A DNA stretch of 64,000 nt from Listeria monocytogenes (GTDB taxonomy: Bacteria > Bacillota > Bacilli > Lactobacillales > Listeriaceae): NCBI RefSeq assembly GCF_041765605.1, contig NZ_CP168900.1:1380001-1444000 (forward strand), read 5' to 3'. The first letter of the stretch is position 1. Each line of letters starts with the position of its first letter. The notes under the pieces are model-generated. The model saw only the letters and a program-made list of their open reading frames with translations. It was not told the origin of the DNA and ran no database searches. The position numbers and the translations under genes were made by a program. Below, piece after piece: positions 26,825 through 36,960 of the stretch.

Positions 26825-28516
26825 TTGCTTCAAGAAATGACAATTAAAAACTTTGCTATCATCGAATCGCTTTCTTTAACTTTTCAAGAAGGGATGACGG
26901 TACTTACGGGGGAGACCGGCGCTGGTAAATCAATTATTATTGATGCGCTTGGTCTTCTTGTTGGCGGACGCGGATCAGCTGACTTTATCCGTCATGGAGA
27001 AGAACGTTTAGAACTTCAAGGGCTTTTTGCGCTAGCAGAGGATAACCTTGCTTGCCGAAATGCGTTAATTGAAAATGGGATAGATGCTTCGGATGATATG
27101 GTTGTACTAGAACGCAGCCTGTTTCGCTCGGGGAAAAATAGTTGCCGAATTAATGGCAAACTTGTAACTACAGTTCTCTTGCGCCAAATTGGCTCGAAAT
27201 TAATAGATATCCATAGTCAGCATGAACATCAGGAATTGATGAATGAGGAGTTTCATTTGTCATTACTTGATCGTTTCGCTTCTGACAAAATCAAGCCAGC
27301 ACTAACCAAGTACCAAACTAATTTCAAAGAATATCAAACAATCGAGAAAGAGTGGCAAAATTGGACGAAAAATGAGCGAGAATTAGCGCAACGTCTGGAT
27401 ATGCTCCGTTTTCAACAACAGGAAATTGAAAATGCCAATTTGCAAGCTGGTGAAGAAGATCGCTTGTTAGAACAAAAAAATATCTTAGCCAATTTTGAAA
27501 AACTTAACGAAAATTTACAAGGAGCTTATGCCGCGATTCAAGGTGAGCCTGGTGGGCTGGAGTTTGTTGGAGAAGCAATGCGCCAAATGGAAGCAGCGGC
27601 GAGTATTCATACGGATTATAAAGCGGTTAGCGAGGCCATTTCTTCTAGTTACTATATGTTAGAAGATAGCATGAGTCAAATTAGGCAATCACTGGATCAG
27701 CTCGAATTCCACCCAGAAGAACTGAATCAAATTGAATCACGTTTGAATGATTTAAACCAATTAAAACGCAAATATGGCAAAACCATTGAAGATATCATTC
27801 AATACGAACAAGAAATAAGCAGCGAAATGGAAAAACTGACAGATAGTGAATCACATGTCGGGCATTTAGAGACCAAATTAGCAACACTAAAAGCAGAACT
27901 AACAAAACAGGCGAATACACTAACGGAAATCCGTAAAAAAGCGGCTGTTACGTTAGAGAAGCAAATCAAACAAGAATTAAATCACTTATATATGGAGAAA
28001 GCCATTTTTAGTGTACGCTTTGAAGCAAATAAAATGGAACTAACAGATTCAGGGCAAGATAGCGTCGTTTTCTATATGTCAACAAACCCGGGTGAACCTT
28101 TAAAACCATTAGCAAAAATCGCTTCTGGTGGAGAGTTATCTAGAATGATGTTAGCATTAAAAACCATTTTTTCTAGGCACCAAGGTATCACCTCGATTAT
28201 TTTCGATGAAGTAGATACTGGTGTAAGTGGTCGCGTTGGTCAAGCGATTGCAGAAAAAATTTATGCTGTTTCAGTTGGCTCGCAAGTCCTATGCATTAGC
28301 CATTTGCCTCAAGTTGCAGCAATGGCGAACCACCACTACTACATTACGAAAAAAGTCCAAAACAAACGGACAACAACTTCCGTTACAGTGCTTAAAGGGG
28401 AAGAGAAAGTAGAAGAAATCAGTCGAATGATTGCTGGAATAGAAGTCACCGAATTAACCAAACAACATGCAAAAGAAATGATTGAACAAGCGGAAAAAGT
28501 AAAACAAACGTATTAA
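26825..28516 (+). CDS. recN: DNA repair ATPase RecN
   Basis: SMC-like protein that gathers at double-strand breaks and helps recombination. It has 563 residues from TTG 26825, which follows GGAGGTGAAAGAT. Walker A GETGAGKS is at residues 31-38. Long coiled-coil arms lie around 160-370 and flank a hinge. The ABC signature is SGGELSRMMLALK and Walker B is IIFDEVDTGVSG. In Bacillus the sporulation genes spoIVB-spo0A follow; here ptb follows directly, in keeping with a genus that does not sporulate. Confidence 0.95.
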   Translation: MLQEMTIKNFAIIESLSLTFQEGMTVLTGETGAGKSIIIDALGLLVGGRGSADFIRHGEERLELQGLFALAEDNLACRNALIENGIDASDDMVVLERSLFRSGKNSCRINGKLVTTVLLRQIGSKLIDIHSQHEHQELMNEEFHLSLLDRFASDKIKPALTKYQTNFKEYQTIEKEWQNWTKNERELAQRLDMLRFQQQEIENANLQAGEEDRLLEQKNILANFEKLNENLQGAYAAIQGEPGGLEFVGEAMRQMEAAASIHTDYKAVSEAISSSYYMLEDSMSQIRQSLDQLEFHPEELNQIESRLNDLNQLKRKYGKTIEDIIQYEQEISSEMEKLTDSESHVGHLETKLATLKAELTKQANTLTEIRKKAAVTLEKQIKQELNHLYMEKAIFSVRFEANKMELTDSGQDSVVFYMSTNPGEPLKPLAKIASGGELSRMMLALKTIFSRHQGITSIIFDEVDTGVSGRVGQAIAEKIYAVSVGSQVLCISHLPQVAAMANHHYYITKKVQNKRTTTSVTVLKGEEKVEEISRMIAGIEVTELTKQHAKEMIEQAEKVKQTY

Positions 28517-28530
28517 AAAAACGAAATTGC

Positions 28531-28559
28531 TTGCATATCGAATAGTTTTTGCTTAAAAT
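28531..28559 (+). promoter_or_regulatory. Sigma-A promoter of ptb
   Basis: TTGCAT (28531-28536), 17 bases, TAAAAT (28554-28559). It replaces the sigma-54 promoter used by the Bacillus bkd operon; no -24/-12 element was seen. Confidence 0.65.
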
Positions 28560-28591
28560 GAATAAGGTAGAAAATTATTACCTGGTCATAA

Positions 28592-29512
<921 letters not shown>

Positions 29513-29648
29513 TGAAATAATGTGAATAGACGGACTTTAACAATCTGAATGCAAAGGCTTTTATTTGATTACAGCCTACGTGTTACAATAGTCCATGGGA
29601 AAATGATAACCTACTGCATTTTTCACAATTAAATTTGGAGGAAAGCAA

Positions 29649-30716
29649 ATGTCTTTTGATGTTTTAACCATAAATCCTGGTTCCACGTCTACCAAACTCG
29701 CTGTTTACCAAGGCGATAAAGTACTTTTTGAAGAAACTGTCAGACATACAATGCAAGAACTAGCCGACTTTAATAACGTACAGGAACAATTTGATTTTAG
29801 GTGGCAAGTTCTACGTCGAGTGATGGATGCACACGGTTATGATGTAAAAAATTTACAAGCCGTAGTTGGAAGAGGTGGTTTACTTCGACCAGTTGCTGGC
29901 GGTACATATATGGTTACAGAAAAAATGATAGATGATTTAAAAGAAAATAAATACGGAGAGCATGCTTCGAATCTAGGGGCAATGCTTGCAAAAAAACTAG
30001 CAGATGAACTAACGATACCAAGCTTCATTGTAGATCCAGTAGTTGTAGATGAAATGCAGGAAATAGCAAGAATATCTGGTAATGCTTTTGTTGCTAGAAA
30101 AAGTATTTTTCACGCATTAAATCACAAAGCAGCAGGACGAAAAATCGCCAAAGAGCTTGGAAATGATTATGAAAAGATGAATTTCGTTATTGCGCATCTT
30201 GGTGGCGGAATTTCCGTTGCTGCTCATCGACAAGGAAGAGTAGTGGATGTGAATAATGCTTTAGATGGGGATGGGCCTTTTAGTCCGGAACGATCGGGTT
30301 CACTTCCGATGAATGATTTTTTAGAAGCTTGTTTTAGTGGGAAATGGACGAAACGTGAACTGCATGAACTTATTGTCGGTCGAGGTGGGATGATTTCTTA
30401 CTTAGGAACTAACAGTATGCTAGAAGTTGAAGCGAAAGTACAAGCGGGTGACGTGAAAGCGATGGAAGCTTTTGATGCCATGGCTTACCAAGTTAGCAAA
30501 GAAATTGGTGCATGCTCTGTTGTCTTACAAGGGAAAATTGACGCTATTATTTTAACTGGCGGGCTTGCGAGAAGTGAACTTTTTACAAGCAAAATTATTG
30601 AGCAAACAAACTGGATAACCAGCGTAATTATAGAACCTGGAGAAGATGAGTTAGAAGCATTAAATAGCGGTGTACAACGTGTGCTCGCTGGTCTTGAGAA
30701 AGAGAAAGAGTACTAA
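29649..30716 (+). CDS. buk: Butyrate kinase
   Basis: Transfers phosphate from (iso)butyryl-phosphate to ADP, giving ATP and the free branched-chain acid. It has 355 residues and is an ASKHA-fold kinase with ILTINPGSTSTKLAVY (here LTINPGSTSTKLAVY near the N-terminus), HLGGGISVAAH and the C-terminal ILTGGLARSE. TTGGAGGAAAGC precedes the ATG. There are 136 bases between ptb and buk, enough for an extra promoter. lpd starts 14 bases downstream. Confidence 0.95.
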   Translation: MSFDVLTINPGSTSTKLAVYQGDKVLFEETVRHTMQELADFNNVQEQFDFRWQVLRRVMDAHGYDVKNLQAVVGRGGLLRPVAGGTYMVTEKMIDDLKENKYGEHASNLGAMLAKKLADELTIPSFIVDPVVVDEMQEIARISGNAFVARKSIFHALNHKAAGRKIAKELGNDYEKMNFVIAHLGGGISVAAHRQGRVVDVNNALDGDGPFSPERSGSLPMNDFLEACFSGKWTKRELHELIVGRGGMISYLGTNSMLEVEAKVQAGDVKAMEAFDAMAYQVSKEIGACSVVLQGKIDAIILTGGLARSELFTSKIIEQTNWITSVIIEPGEDELEALNSGVQRVLAGLEKEKEY

Positions 30717-30730
30717 AAGGAGGAGATAAT

Positions 30731-32158
30731 GTGGCAACAGAATATGATGTCGTTATTCTTGGTGGAGGAACTGGCGGTTACGTCGCAGCCATTCAAGCAG
30801 CTAAGAATGGCCAAAAAGTAGCCGTCGTTGAAAAAGGGAAAGTTGGTGGAACGTGTCTTCACCGTGGATGTATTCCAACGAAAGCGTTATTACGTTCAGC
30901 AGAAGTTCTGCAAACAGTAAAAAAAGCAAGTGAATTTGGTATTTCTGTAGAAGGAACTGCTGGAATCAATTTTTTACAAGCACAAGAAAGAAAACAACAA
31001 ATAGTCGATCAATTAGAAAAAGGAATCCATCAATTATTTAAACAAGGTAAAATTGACTTGTTTGTAGGGACGGGAACCATTTTAGGACCATCTATTTTTT
31101 CACCAACAGCTGGAACGGTTTCAGTCGAATTTGAAGATGGCTCTGAAAATGAAATGCTCATTCCTAAAAACTTAATTATCGCGACAGGCTCCAAACCGCG
31201 TACATTAAATGGTTTAAGCATTGATGAAGAAAATGTTTTATCATCTGACGGCGCGCTAAACCTAGAAACTTTACCAAAATCAATTATTATCGTTGGCGGT
31301 GGAGTTATCGGGATGGAATGGGCTTCAATGATGCATGATTTTGGCGTAGAAGTTACCGTGCTAGAATATGCAGATCGAATTTTACCAACAGAAGATAAAG
31401 AAGTAGCCAAAGAATTAGCAAGACTTTATAAAAAGAAAAAATTAAACATGCATACATCTGCTGAAGTTCAAGCAGCTAGTTATAAAAAAACGGATACTGG
31501 TGTGGAAATTAAAGCAATTATTAAAGGTGAAGAGCAAACTTTCACAGCAGACAAAATTCTCGTTTCTGTCGGTCGTTCAGCTAACACAGAAAATATCGGT
31601 TTACAAAACACGGATATCGCGACCGAAAACGGCTTTATCCAAGTAAATGATTTTTATCAAACAAAAGAAAGCCACATCTACGCGATTGGTGATTGCATTC
31701 CAACAATTCAGCTTGCGCACGTTGCGATGGAAGAAGGAACGATTGCAGCCAACCATATTGCCGGAAAAGTGGCTGAAAAACTTGACTACGACTTAGTTCC
31801 CCGCTGTATCTATACTTCTACAGAAATCGCAAGTGTCGGTATCACAGAAGAACAAGCAAAAGAACGTGGTTATGAAGTGAAAAAAGGCAAATTTTTCTTC
31901 CGTGGCATCGGGAAAGCGCTCGTTTACGGAGAGTCAGATGGCTTCATTAAACTTATTGCAGATAAAAAAACAGACGATATCCTAGGCGTTAGCATGATTG
32001 GACCGCACGTGACGGACATGATTAGCGAAGCCGCTTTAGCCCAAGTTTTAAATGCAACGCCGTGGGAAGTGGGTAACACCATTCACCCGCACCCAACTTT
32101 ATCAGAAAGTTTTAGAGAAGCTGCCCTTGCTGTGGATGGCAATGCAATTCACGGTTAA
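30731..32158 (+). CDS. lpd: Dihydrolipoamide dehydrogenase of the branched-chain keto-acid complex (E3)
   Basis: FAD enzyme that reoxidises dihydrolipoyl groups of the E2 subunit with NAD. It has 475 residues and starts at GTG behind AAAGGAGGAGATAAT. The FAD motif GGGTGGYVAA is at 11-20, the redox disulfide GGTCLHRGCIPTK uses C42 and C47, the NAD motif is IVGGGVIGMEWA, and the C-terminal active-site His-Glu pair lies in HPHPTLSE. Its place between buk and bkdAA assigns it to this complex rather than to pyruvate dehydrogenase. Confidence 0.95.
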   Translation: MATEYDVVILGGGTGGYVAAIQAAKNGQKVAVVEKGKVGGTCLHRGCIPTKALLRSAEVLQTVKKASEFGISVEGTAGINFLQAQERKQQIVDQLEKGIHQLFKQGKIDLFVGTGTILGPSIFSPTAGTVSVEFEDGSENEMLIPKNLIIATGSKPRTLNGLSIDEENVLSSDGALNLETLPKSIIIVGGGVIGMEWASMMHDFGVEVTVLEYADRILPTEDKEVAKELARLYKKKKLNMHTSAEVQAASYKKTDTGVEIKAIIKGEEQTFTADKILVSVGRSANTENIGLQNTDIATENGFIQVNDFYQTKESHIYAIGDCIPTIQLAHVAMEEGTIAANHIAGKVAEKLDYDLVPRCIYTSTEIASVGITEEQAKERGYEVKKGKFFFRGIGKALVYGESDGFIKLIADKKTDDILGVSMIGPHVTDMISEAALAQVLNATPWEVGNTIHPHPTLSESFREAALAVDGNAIHG

Positions 32159-32182
32159 TACAGCTTTAAAGGAGGAACAAAA

Positions 32183-33178
32183 ATGACTTTAAAAGAAGCA
32201 GGTTTAACAGAAGATAAATTAATTAAAATGTATGAAACGATGCTAATGGCAAGAAGACTGGATGAACGTATGTGGTTGCTGAACCGTTCTGGGAAAATTC
32301 CTTTTACTATTTCTGGACAAGGACAAGAAACGGCACAAATTGGCGCTGCGTTTGCCTTTGATTTAGATAAAGATTATGCATTACCATATTACCGTGATTT
32401 AGCAGTGGTTCTAGCATTCGGGATGACAGCGAAAGATATTATGTTATCCGCGTTCGCTAAAGCGGAAGATCCAAACTCTGGCGGACGACAAATGCCAGCC
32501 CACTTTGGTCAAAAAGAAAACCGCATTGTCACTCAAAGTTCGCCTGTAACTACCCAGTTCCCGCATGCAACAGGGATTGGACTTGCAGCGAAAATGGCTG
32601 GTGATGAGATTGCGATATATGCTTCAACCGGTGAAGGATCTTCTAACCAAGGCGATTTCCACGAAGGAATCAACTTTGCATCTGTACATAAGTTGCCAGT
32701 TGTTTTCGTGATTCACAATAACCAATATGCTATTTCCGTTCCAGCATCGAAACAATATGCCGCTGAAAAACTATCCGACCGAGCAATTGGTTACGGCATC
32801 CCTGGTGAACGTGTAGATGGAACGAATATGGGAGAAGTATACGCGGCATTTAAACGTGCAGCAGATCGTGCAAGAAACGGCGAGGGACCTACTTTAATTG
32901 AAACAGTTTCTTACCGCTTCACACCACACTCCTCCGATGATGACGATAGTAGTTATCGTTCCAGAGAAGAAGTTGACGAAGCAAAAGGAAAAGATCCACT
33001 GAAAATTTTCCAAGCAGAATTACTGGAAGAAGGTTACTTAACAGAAGAAAAAATCGCTGAAATCGAAAAAAACATTGCGAAAGAAGTTAACGAAGCAACC
33101 GATTATGCGGAAAGTGCAGCATACGCTGAACCAGAATCATCTTTACTTTATGTATATGATGAAGAAGCGAATAGCTGA
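32183..33178 (+). CDS. bkdAA: Branched-chain 2-oxo acid dehydrogenase E1 alpha subunit
   Basis: With BkdAB it decarboxylates the keto acids of Val, Ile and Leu and transfers the acyl group to the lipoyl E2. It has 331 residues. The thiamine diphosphate site GEGSSNQGDFHEGINFASVHKLPVVFVIHNN (about 152-182) has the GDG-like start and closing NN. A phosphorylation-loop-like serine stretch, TPHSSDDDDSSYR, is near 250. The products isobutyryl-, isovaleryl- and 2-methylbutyryl-CoA prime the anteiso/iso fatty acids that Listeria needs in the cold. Confidence 0.95.
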   Translation: MTLKEAGLTEDKLIKMYETMLMARRLDERMWLLNRSGKIPFTISGQGQETAQIGAAFAFDLDKDYALPYYRDLAVVLAFGMTAKDIMLSAFAKAEDPNSGGRQMPAHFGQKENRIVTQSSPVTTQFPHATGIGLAAKMAGDEIAIYASTGEGSSNQGDFHEGINFASVHKLPVVFVIHNNQYAISVPASKQYAAEKLSDRAIGYGIPGERVDGTNMGEVYAAFKRAADRARNGEGPTLIETVSYRFTPHSSDDDDSSYRSREEVDEAKGKDPLKIFQAELLEEGYLTEEKIAEIEKNIAKEVNEATDYAESAAYAEPESSLLYVYDEEANS

Positions 33179-33194
33179 TTAGGAGGGAATTTGA

Positions 33195-34178
33195 ATGCCA
33201 GTCATTTCATATATTGATGCAATAACCATGGCGCTTAAAGAAGAAATGGAGCGCGACGATAAAGTATTTATTTTAGGAGAAGATGTAGGTAAAAAAGGTG
33301 GCGTTTTTAAAGCGACTGCTGGTTTATATGATGAGTTTGGTGAAGACCGAGTTCTTGATACACCACTTGCTGAATCGGCTATTGCCGGAGTAGGAATTGG
33401 AGCGGCGATGTATGGCTATCGTCCAGTTGCAGAAATGCAGTTTGCGGACTTTATTATGCCTGCTGTCAACCAAATTATTTCAGAAGCTTCCAGAATTCGC
33501 TACCGTTCTAATAACGATTGGTCTTGCCCAATGGTTATTCGCGCACCTTTTGGCGGTGGGGTACACGGAGCACTTTACCATTCACAATCTGTTGAAAAAG
33601 TATTCTTTGGACAACCAGGTTTGAAAATTGTTGTTCCATCCTCACCATATGATGCGAAGGGACTTTTAAAAGCAGCGATTCGTGACAACGATCCAGTACT
33701 TTTCTTTGAGCATAAACGCGCCTATCGCTTGCTGAAAGGCGAAGTACCAGAAACAGATTATATCGTACCAATCGGTGAAGCAAATGTCGTTCGTGAAGGC
33801 GATGATATTACAGTTATTACTTATGGACTTGCTGTTCAATTTGCTCAACAAGCTGCGGAACGTTTAGCCGCTGAAGGTGTCGAAGCGCATATTCTGGATT
33901 TACGTACGATTTATCCATTAGACCAAGAAGCGATTATCGAAGCAACGAAAAAAACTGGTAAAGTACTTCTTGTTACGGAAGATAATAAACAAGGAAGTAT
34001 TATTAGTGAAGTGGCGGCAATCATTTCGGAACATTGTCTATTTGATTTAGATGCACCGATTGCTAGACTCGCAGGACCAGATACCCCAGCGATGCCTTTT
34101 GCTCCAACGATGGAAAAACACTTTATGATTAATCCAGATAAAGTGGCGGATGCAATGAAAGAATTAGCGGAATTTTAG
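33195..34178 (+). CDS. bkdAB: Branched-chain 2-oxo acid dehydrogenase E1 beta subunit
   Basis: The beta partner of BkdAA in the alpha2beta2 E1 component, 327 residues. Recognisable segments: GEDVGKKGGVFKATAGL, DTPLAESAIAGVGIGAA, RAPFGGGVHGALYHSQS and the C-terminal LAGPDTPAMPFAPTMEK. It follows bkdAA by 16 bases with TTAGGAGGG as ribosome-binding site and leads into bkdB after 30 bases. Confidence 0.95.
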   Translation: MPVISYIDAITMALKEEMERDDKVFILGEDVGKKGGVFKATAGLYDEFGEDRVLDTPLAESAIAGVGIGAAMYGYRPVAEMQFADFIMPAVNQIISEASRIRYRSNNDWSCPMVIRAPFGGGVHGALYHSQSVEKVFFGQPGLKIVVPSSPYDAKGLLKAAIRDNDPVLFFEHKRAYRLLKGEVPETDYIVPIGEANVVREGDDITVITYGLAVQFAQQAAERLAAEGVEAHILDLRTIYPLDQEAIIEATKKTGKVLLVTEDNKQGSIISEVAAIISEHCLFDLDAPIARLAGPDTPAMPFAPTMEKHFMINPDKVADAMKELAEF

Positions 34179-34208
34179 ACCCGTTTTAAATTAAAGGAGT
34201 GAAGACCC

Positions 34209-35462
34209 GTGGCAGTTGAAAAAATCACCATGCCCAAATTAGGGGAAAGTGTAACAGAAGGAACGATTAGTTCATGGTTAGTTAAACCAGGCGATACAGT
34301 TGAAAAGTATGATGCTATCGCAGAAGTACTTACTGACAAAGTAACAGCAGAAATCCCATCTTCTTTTAGCGGAACAATTAAAGAAATTTTAGCCGAAGAA
34401 GATGAAACACTAGAAGTAGGCGAAGTTATTTGTACAATTGAAACAGCAGACGCAGGAAGTTCGGAACCTGTAGCTGAAGTAGAACAAACAGAAACAAAAG
34501 CGCCAGAAAAACAAGAAACAAAACAAGTGAAACTAGCAGATGCACCAGCTAGTGGAAGATTTTCTCCAGCGGTACTACGAATTGCTGGTGAAAACAATAT
34601 CGATTTATCCACTGTAGAAGGCACAGGTAAAGGTGGCCGAATTACAAGAAAAGACTTACTTCAAGTCATTGAAAACGGACCAGTAGCTACTAAAGCAGAA
34701 GTGCAAAGTCAAAGCGCACCGCAAGAAAAAACTGCTACACCAGCTCCTGTACGTTCAGCAGCAGGTGACAGAGAAATCCCAATCAATGGCGTAAGAAAAG
34801 CCATTGCTAAACATATGAGCGTGAGCAAACAAGAAATTCCGCATGCTTGGATGATGGTGGAAGTGGATGCAACAGGTCTTGTTCGCTATCGTAATGCAGT
34901 TAAAGACAGCTTTAAAAAAGAAGAAGGTTATTCATTAACTTATTTCGCCTTTTTCATCAAAGCCGTTGCACAAGCATTGAAAGAATTCCCGCAACTTAAC
35001 AGCACATGGGCAGGCGATAAAATTATTGAGCACGCGAATATCAATATTTCGATTGCGATTGCAGCTGGTGATTTATTGTACGTTCCAGTTATTAAAAATG
35101 CGGACGAAAAATCCATTAAAGGCATTGCTCGCGAAATTAGCGAACTTGCTGGAAAAGCGCGTAATGGTAAACTAAGCCAAGCCGATATGGAAGGTGGCAC
35201 TTTCACAGTGAATAGTACTGGTTCATTTGGCTCTGTTCAATCAATGGGGATTATTAATCACCCACAAGCAGCAATTCTTCAAGTGGAATCCATTGTTAAA
35301 CGTCCTGTCATTATTGATGATATGATTGCTGTACGAGATATGGTGAACCTATGTCTTTCCATCGATCACCGTATTTTAGATGGCTTACTAGCAGGTAAAT
35401 TCTTACAAGCAATTAAAGCCAATGTCGAAAAGATTTCCAAAGAAAATACAGCATTGTATTAA
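34209..35462 (+). CDS. bkdB: Branched-chain 2-oxo acid dehydrogenase E2 (dihydrolipoyl acyltransferase)
   Basis: Core of the complex, passing the acyl group to CoA. It has 417 residues and starts at GTG behind AAAGGAGTGAAGACCC. An N-terminal lipoyl domain (3-77) has the lipoyl lysine K44 in LTDKVTAE. A charged linker is followed by the E3/E1-binding domain (about 117-152, SPAVLRIAGENNIDLSTVEGTG). The catalytic domain has the active site SIDHRILDG near residue 380. It is the last gene of the operon. The sigma-B promoter of sbrA begins 4 bases after its stop, and no separate bkd terminator is visible before sbrA. Confidence 0.95.
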   Translation: MAVEKITMPKLGESVTEGTISSWLVKPGDTVEKYDAIAEVLTDKVTAEIPSSFSGTIKEILAEEDETLEVGEVICTIETADAGSSEPVAEVEQTETKAPEKQETKQVKLADAPASGRFSPAVLRIAGENNIDLSTVEGTGKGGRITRKDLLQVIENGPVATKAEVQSQSAPQEKTATPAPVRSAAGDREIPINGVRKAIAKHMSVSKQEIPHAWMMVEVDATGLVRYRNAVKDSFKKEEGYSLTYFAFFIKAVAQALKEFPQLNSTWAGDKIIEHANINISIAIAAGDLLYVPVIKNADEKSIKGIAREISELAGKARNGKLSQADMEGGTFTVNSTGSFGSVQSMGIINHPQAAILQVESIVKRPVIIDDMIAVRDMVNLCLSIDHRILDGLLAGKFLQAIKANVEKISKENTALY

Positions 35463-35466
35463 AAAT

Positions 35467-35491
35467 GTTTTAATCTAGGTTTAGCGGGTAT
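35467..35491 (+). promoter_or_regulatory. Sigma-B promoter of the small RNA
   Basis: GTTT (35467-35470), 15 bases, GGGTAT (35486-35491): an exact match to the Listeria general-stress sigma-B consensus, just after the bkdB stop codon. Confidence 0.85.
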
Positions 35492-35497
35492 TGTTTA

Positions 35498-35569
35498 GTA
35501 CATCTAGATCCATACCCCTAAACTCCCTAGATGTCTTGGGTAGTACTTTCGGGTGCTGCTCTTTTTTTT
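35498..35569 (+). ncRNA. sbrA: Sigma-B-dependent small RNA, matching SbrA
   Basis: A transcript of about 72 bases is predicted from the sigma-B promoter to an intrinsic terminator. It has two hairpins: ACATCTAG / CTAGATGT enclosing a C-rich loop (CATACCCCTAAACTCC), then the terminator GTAGTAC / GTGCTGC with a TTCG-type loop. The C-rich single-stranded loop is the likely contact for ribosome-binding sites. The described sRNA SbrA of L. monocytogenes is about 70 nt, sigma-B dependent and, as I recall, lies at this bkdB-pepT junction. Targets are not evident. Confidence 0.8.
35540..35569 (+). terminator. Terminator of the SbrA small RNA (and of the bkd operon)
   Basis: The stem GTAGTAC / GTGCTGC (two G-U pairs) is followed by TCTTTTTTTT. 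It probably also ends transcripts reading through from bkdB. Confidence 0.85.
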
Positions 35570-35580
35570 GAGAAAAAATA

Positions 35581-35608
35581 AAAAAAGCCTGAACCAATTG
35601 GCTCAGAC
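35581..35608 (-). terminator. Terminator of prli42
   Basis: On the minus strand GTCTGAGCC / GGTTCAGGC with an AATT loop is followed by a T run. It faces the sbrA terminator, 11 bases away. Confidence 0.8.
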
Positions 35609-35617
35609 GTCGGATAT

Positions 35618-35713
35618 TTATAAAAACATTAATACCCCGGTTAAAACACTGGATAATACAATCGCGATTAGCATTAAAATAACGACAACGCGAACTACTT
35701 TTTTATTAGTCAT
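35618..35713 (-). CDS. prli42: Stressosome-associated membrane miniprotein Prli42
   Basis: A 31-residue single-span membrane peptide. It begins MTNKKVVRVVVILMLIAIVL and continues with a hydrophobic run ending TGVLMFL. The short basic cytoplasmic N-terminus (KK at 4-5, R8) faces the stressosome. In L. monocytogenes Prli42 anchors the RsbR stressosome to the membrane and is needed to signal oxidative stress to sigma-B. The ATG lies behind GAGAGGAG (11 bases), with its own promoter and terminator. It is too short for most gene callers. Size, sequence type and position between bkdB and pepT all agree. Confidence 0.92.
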   Translation of the reverse strand: MTNKKVVRVVVILMLIAIVLSSVLTGVLMFL

Positions 35714-35754
35714 GCGGAAGAAAACTCCTCTCATAAAGCATTTCAGATATATAC

Positions 35755-35783
35755 ATCTTACTTATAATTAAAACAAATTTCAA
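35755..35783 (-). promoter_or_regulatory. Promoter of prli42
   Basis: On the minus strand: TTGAAA (35783-35778), 17 bases, TAAGAT (35760-35755). This is a sigma-A type promoter, 41 bases before the start codon. Confidence 0.7.
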
Positions 35784-35824
35784 GTCCTTTATGGATTTTT
35801 TTAGGAAAAATAGGAAGAACGTAG

Positions 35825-36928
35825 GTGAAAAAAATGATGTCCAATGTAAAAAAATATTTTACCGAATTAATCCAAATTCCGTCTGTTTCTGGAAAGGAAA
35901 CAGCCATTTTAACTTACATAAAAAAACATCTAACGAAATTAAAAATCGAATATAGTATGGATGAAAATTATGGCTTAATTACACGAATCCCCGCGACTAA
36001 AGAGAAATTTCCAACGATTTTTTTCTGTAGTCATGTGGATACGCATCCGAATGCAAGAACACCAGTTTTTCAAATTGACCAAGGCGTATTTACAGCAGCG
36101 GAAGGTACTTCTTTAGGTGCAGATGATAAAACCGCAGTGGCGGCAATGTTAGCAGCTATCGATTATTTTAGTGTGGAACAGACACCTCACGGGGAAATCG
36201 AATTTATTTTCACGACGAAAGAAGAACTTGGTATGATTGGAATGCGTTTATTCCCAGAAGAACAGATTACAGCGGCTTATGGTTACTGTTTAGATGCCCC
36301 CGGTGAAGTCGGAAATTACCAACTACAGGCAAATACATTAGTCGCATTAGAATTTACTATTGCAAGTTCTGAGGCAGCGCAGATGTCGCCGATTTCGATT
36401 GCTAGAATGGCGCTACATGCCACACGACCAGGCAAGATTGACCGGGAAAACAAATGGGGAATTCAATCATTTTCTGGTGGAATAAATGATGAAAATCAAC
36501 AAGATGCGCAATTAGAAGTGCATTTTACTTCAGCAGCAAGTTTTCGTAAGGCGCTTTTGCATATTCAGACCATTCGAGAACGATTTGCGCAAACTTGCGA
36601 AAAATATGGTGCTCTTTTGACGCATGACACAAAATTAATTTATGAAGGCTATCAAATTCGCTCTAAGCATCCACTAATGAATATTTTCCAAAAAGCCGCT
36701 AAAAAACAATCGTTGGAAACTCGCGAAATATGGTTAGAAGGTGGTACGGATGCGAATGTGCTGAATGAAAAAGGGATTCCAACCATGCTATTATCAGCGG
36801 GATACGAAAACGCGCACTCGGCAAAAGAAACAGTGTCGATAGAGCAGTTAGAAAAACTTACACAACTCGTCATTGACCTAGCAGAATCCGCAAAAAACGA
36901 GAAAATTCTCCTCAGAAAGCTAAATTAG
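35825..36928 (+). CDS. M20 family peptidase T-like metallopeptidase
   Basis: A 367-residue cytoplasmic di-zinc peptidase of the tripeptidase (PepT) type. Metal and catalytic residues are visible: CSHVDTH (first ligand His and catalytic Asp), GADDKTA (bridging Asp), TTKEELG (catalytic Glu-Glu), LDAPGE (Asp ligand) and the C-terminal NAHSAKE (His ligand). A lid dimerisation domain (about 175-285) is inserted between the halves. The start could be GTG 35825 or ATG 35834; GTAGGTG lies before the latter. It is monocistronic. The exact peptide preference cannot be read from the sequence. Confidence 0.88.
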   Translation: MKKMMSNVKKYFTELIQIPSVSGKETAILTYIKKHLTKLKIEYSMDENYGLITRIPATKEKFPTIFFCSHVDTHPNARTPVFQIDQGVFTAAEGTSLGADDKTAVAAMLAAIDYFSVEQTPHGEIEFIFTTKEELGMIGMRLFPEEQITAAYGYCLDAPGEVGNYQLQANTLVALEFTIASSEAAQMSPISIARMALHATRPGKIDRENKWGIQSFSGGINDENQQDAQLEVHFTSAASFRKALLHIQTIRERFAQTCEKYGALLTHDTKLIYEGYQIRSKHPLMNIFQKAAKKQSLETREIWLEGGTDANVLNEKGIPTMLLSAGYENAHSAKETVSIEQLEKLTQLVIDLAESAKNEKILLRKLN

Positions 36929-36960
36929 TGAAAAAAAGTCAAATAATTCGGATTGATTCA

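Noticed and set aside
35553-35771. 72-codon plus-strand frame after sbrA
   Set aside because: It is the reverse image of prli42 and the two terminators, with low-complexity composition and no ribosome-binding site.
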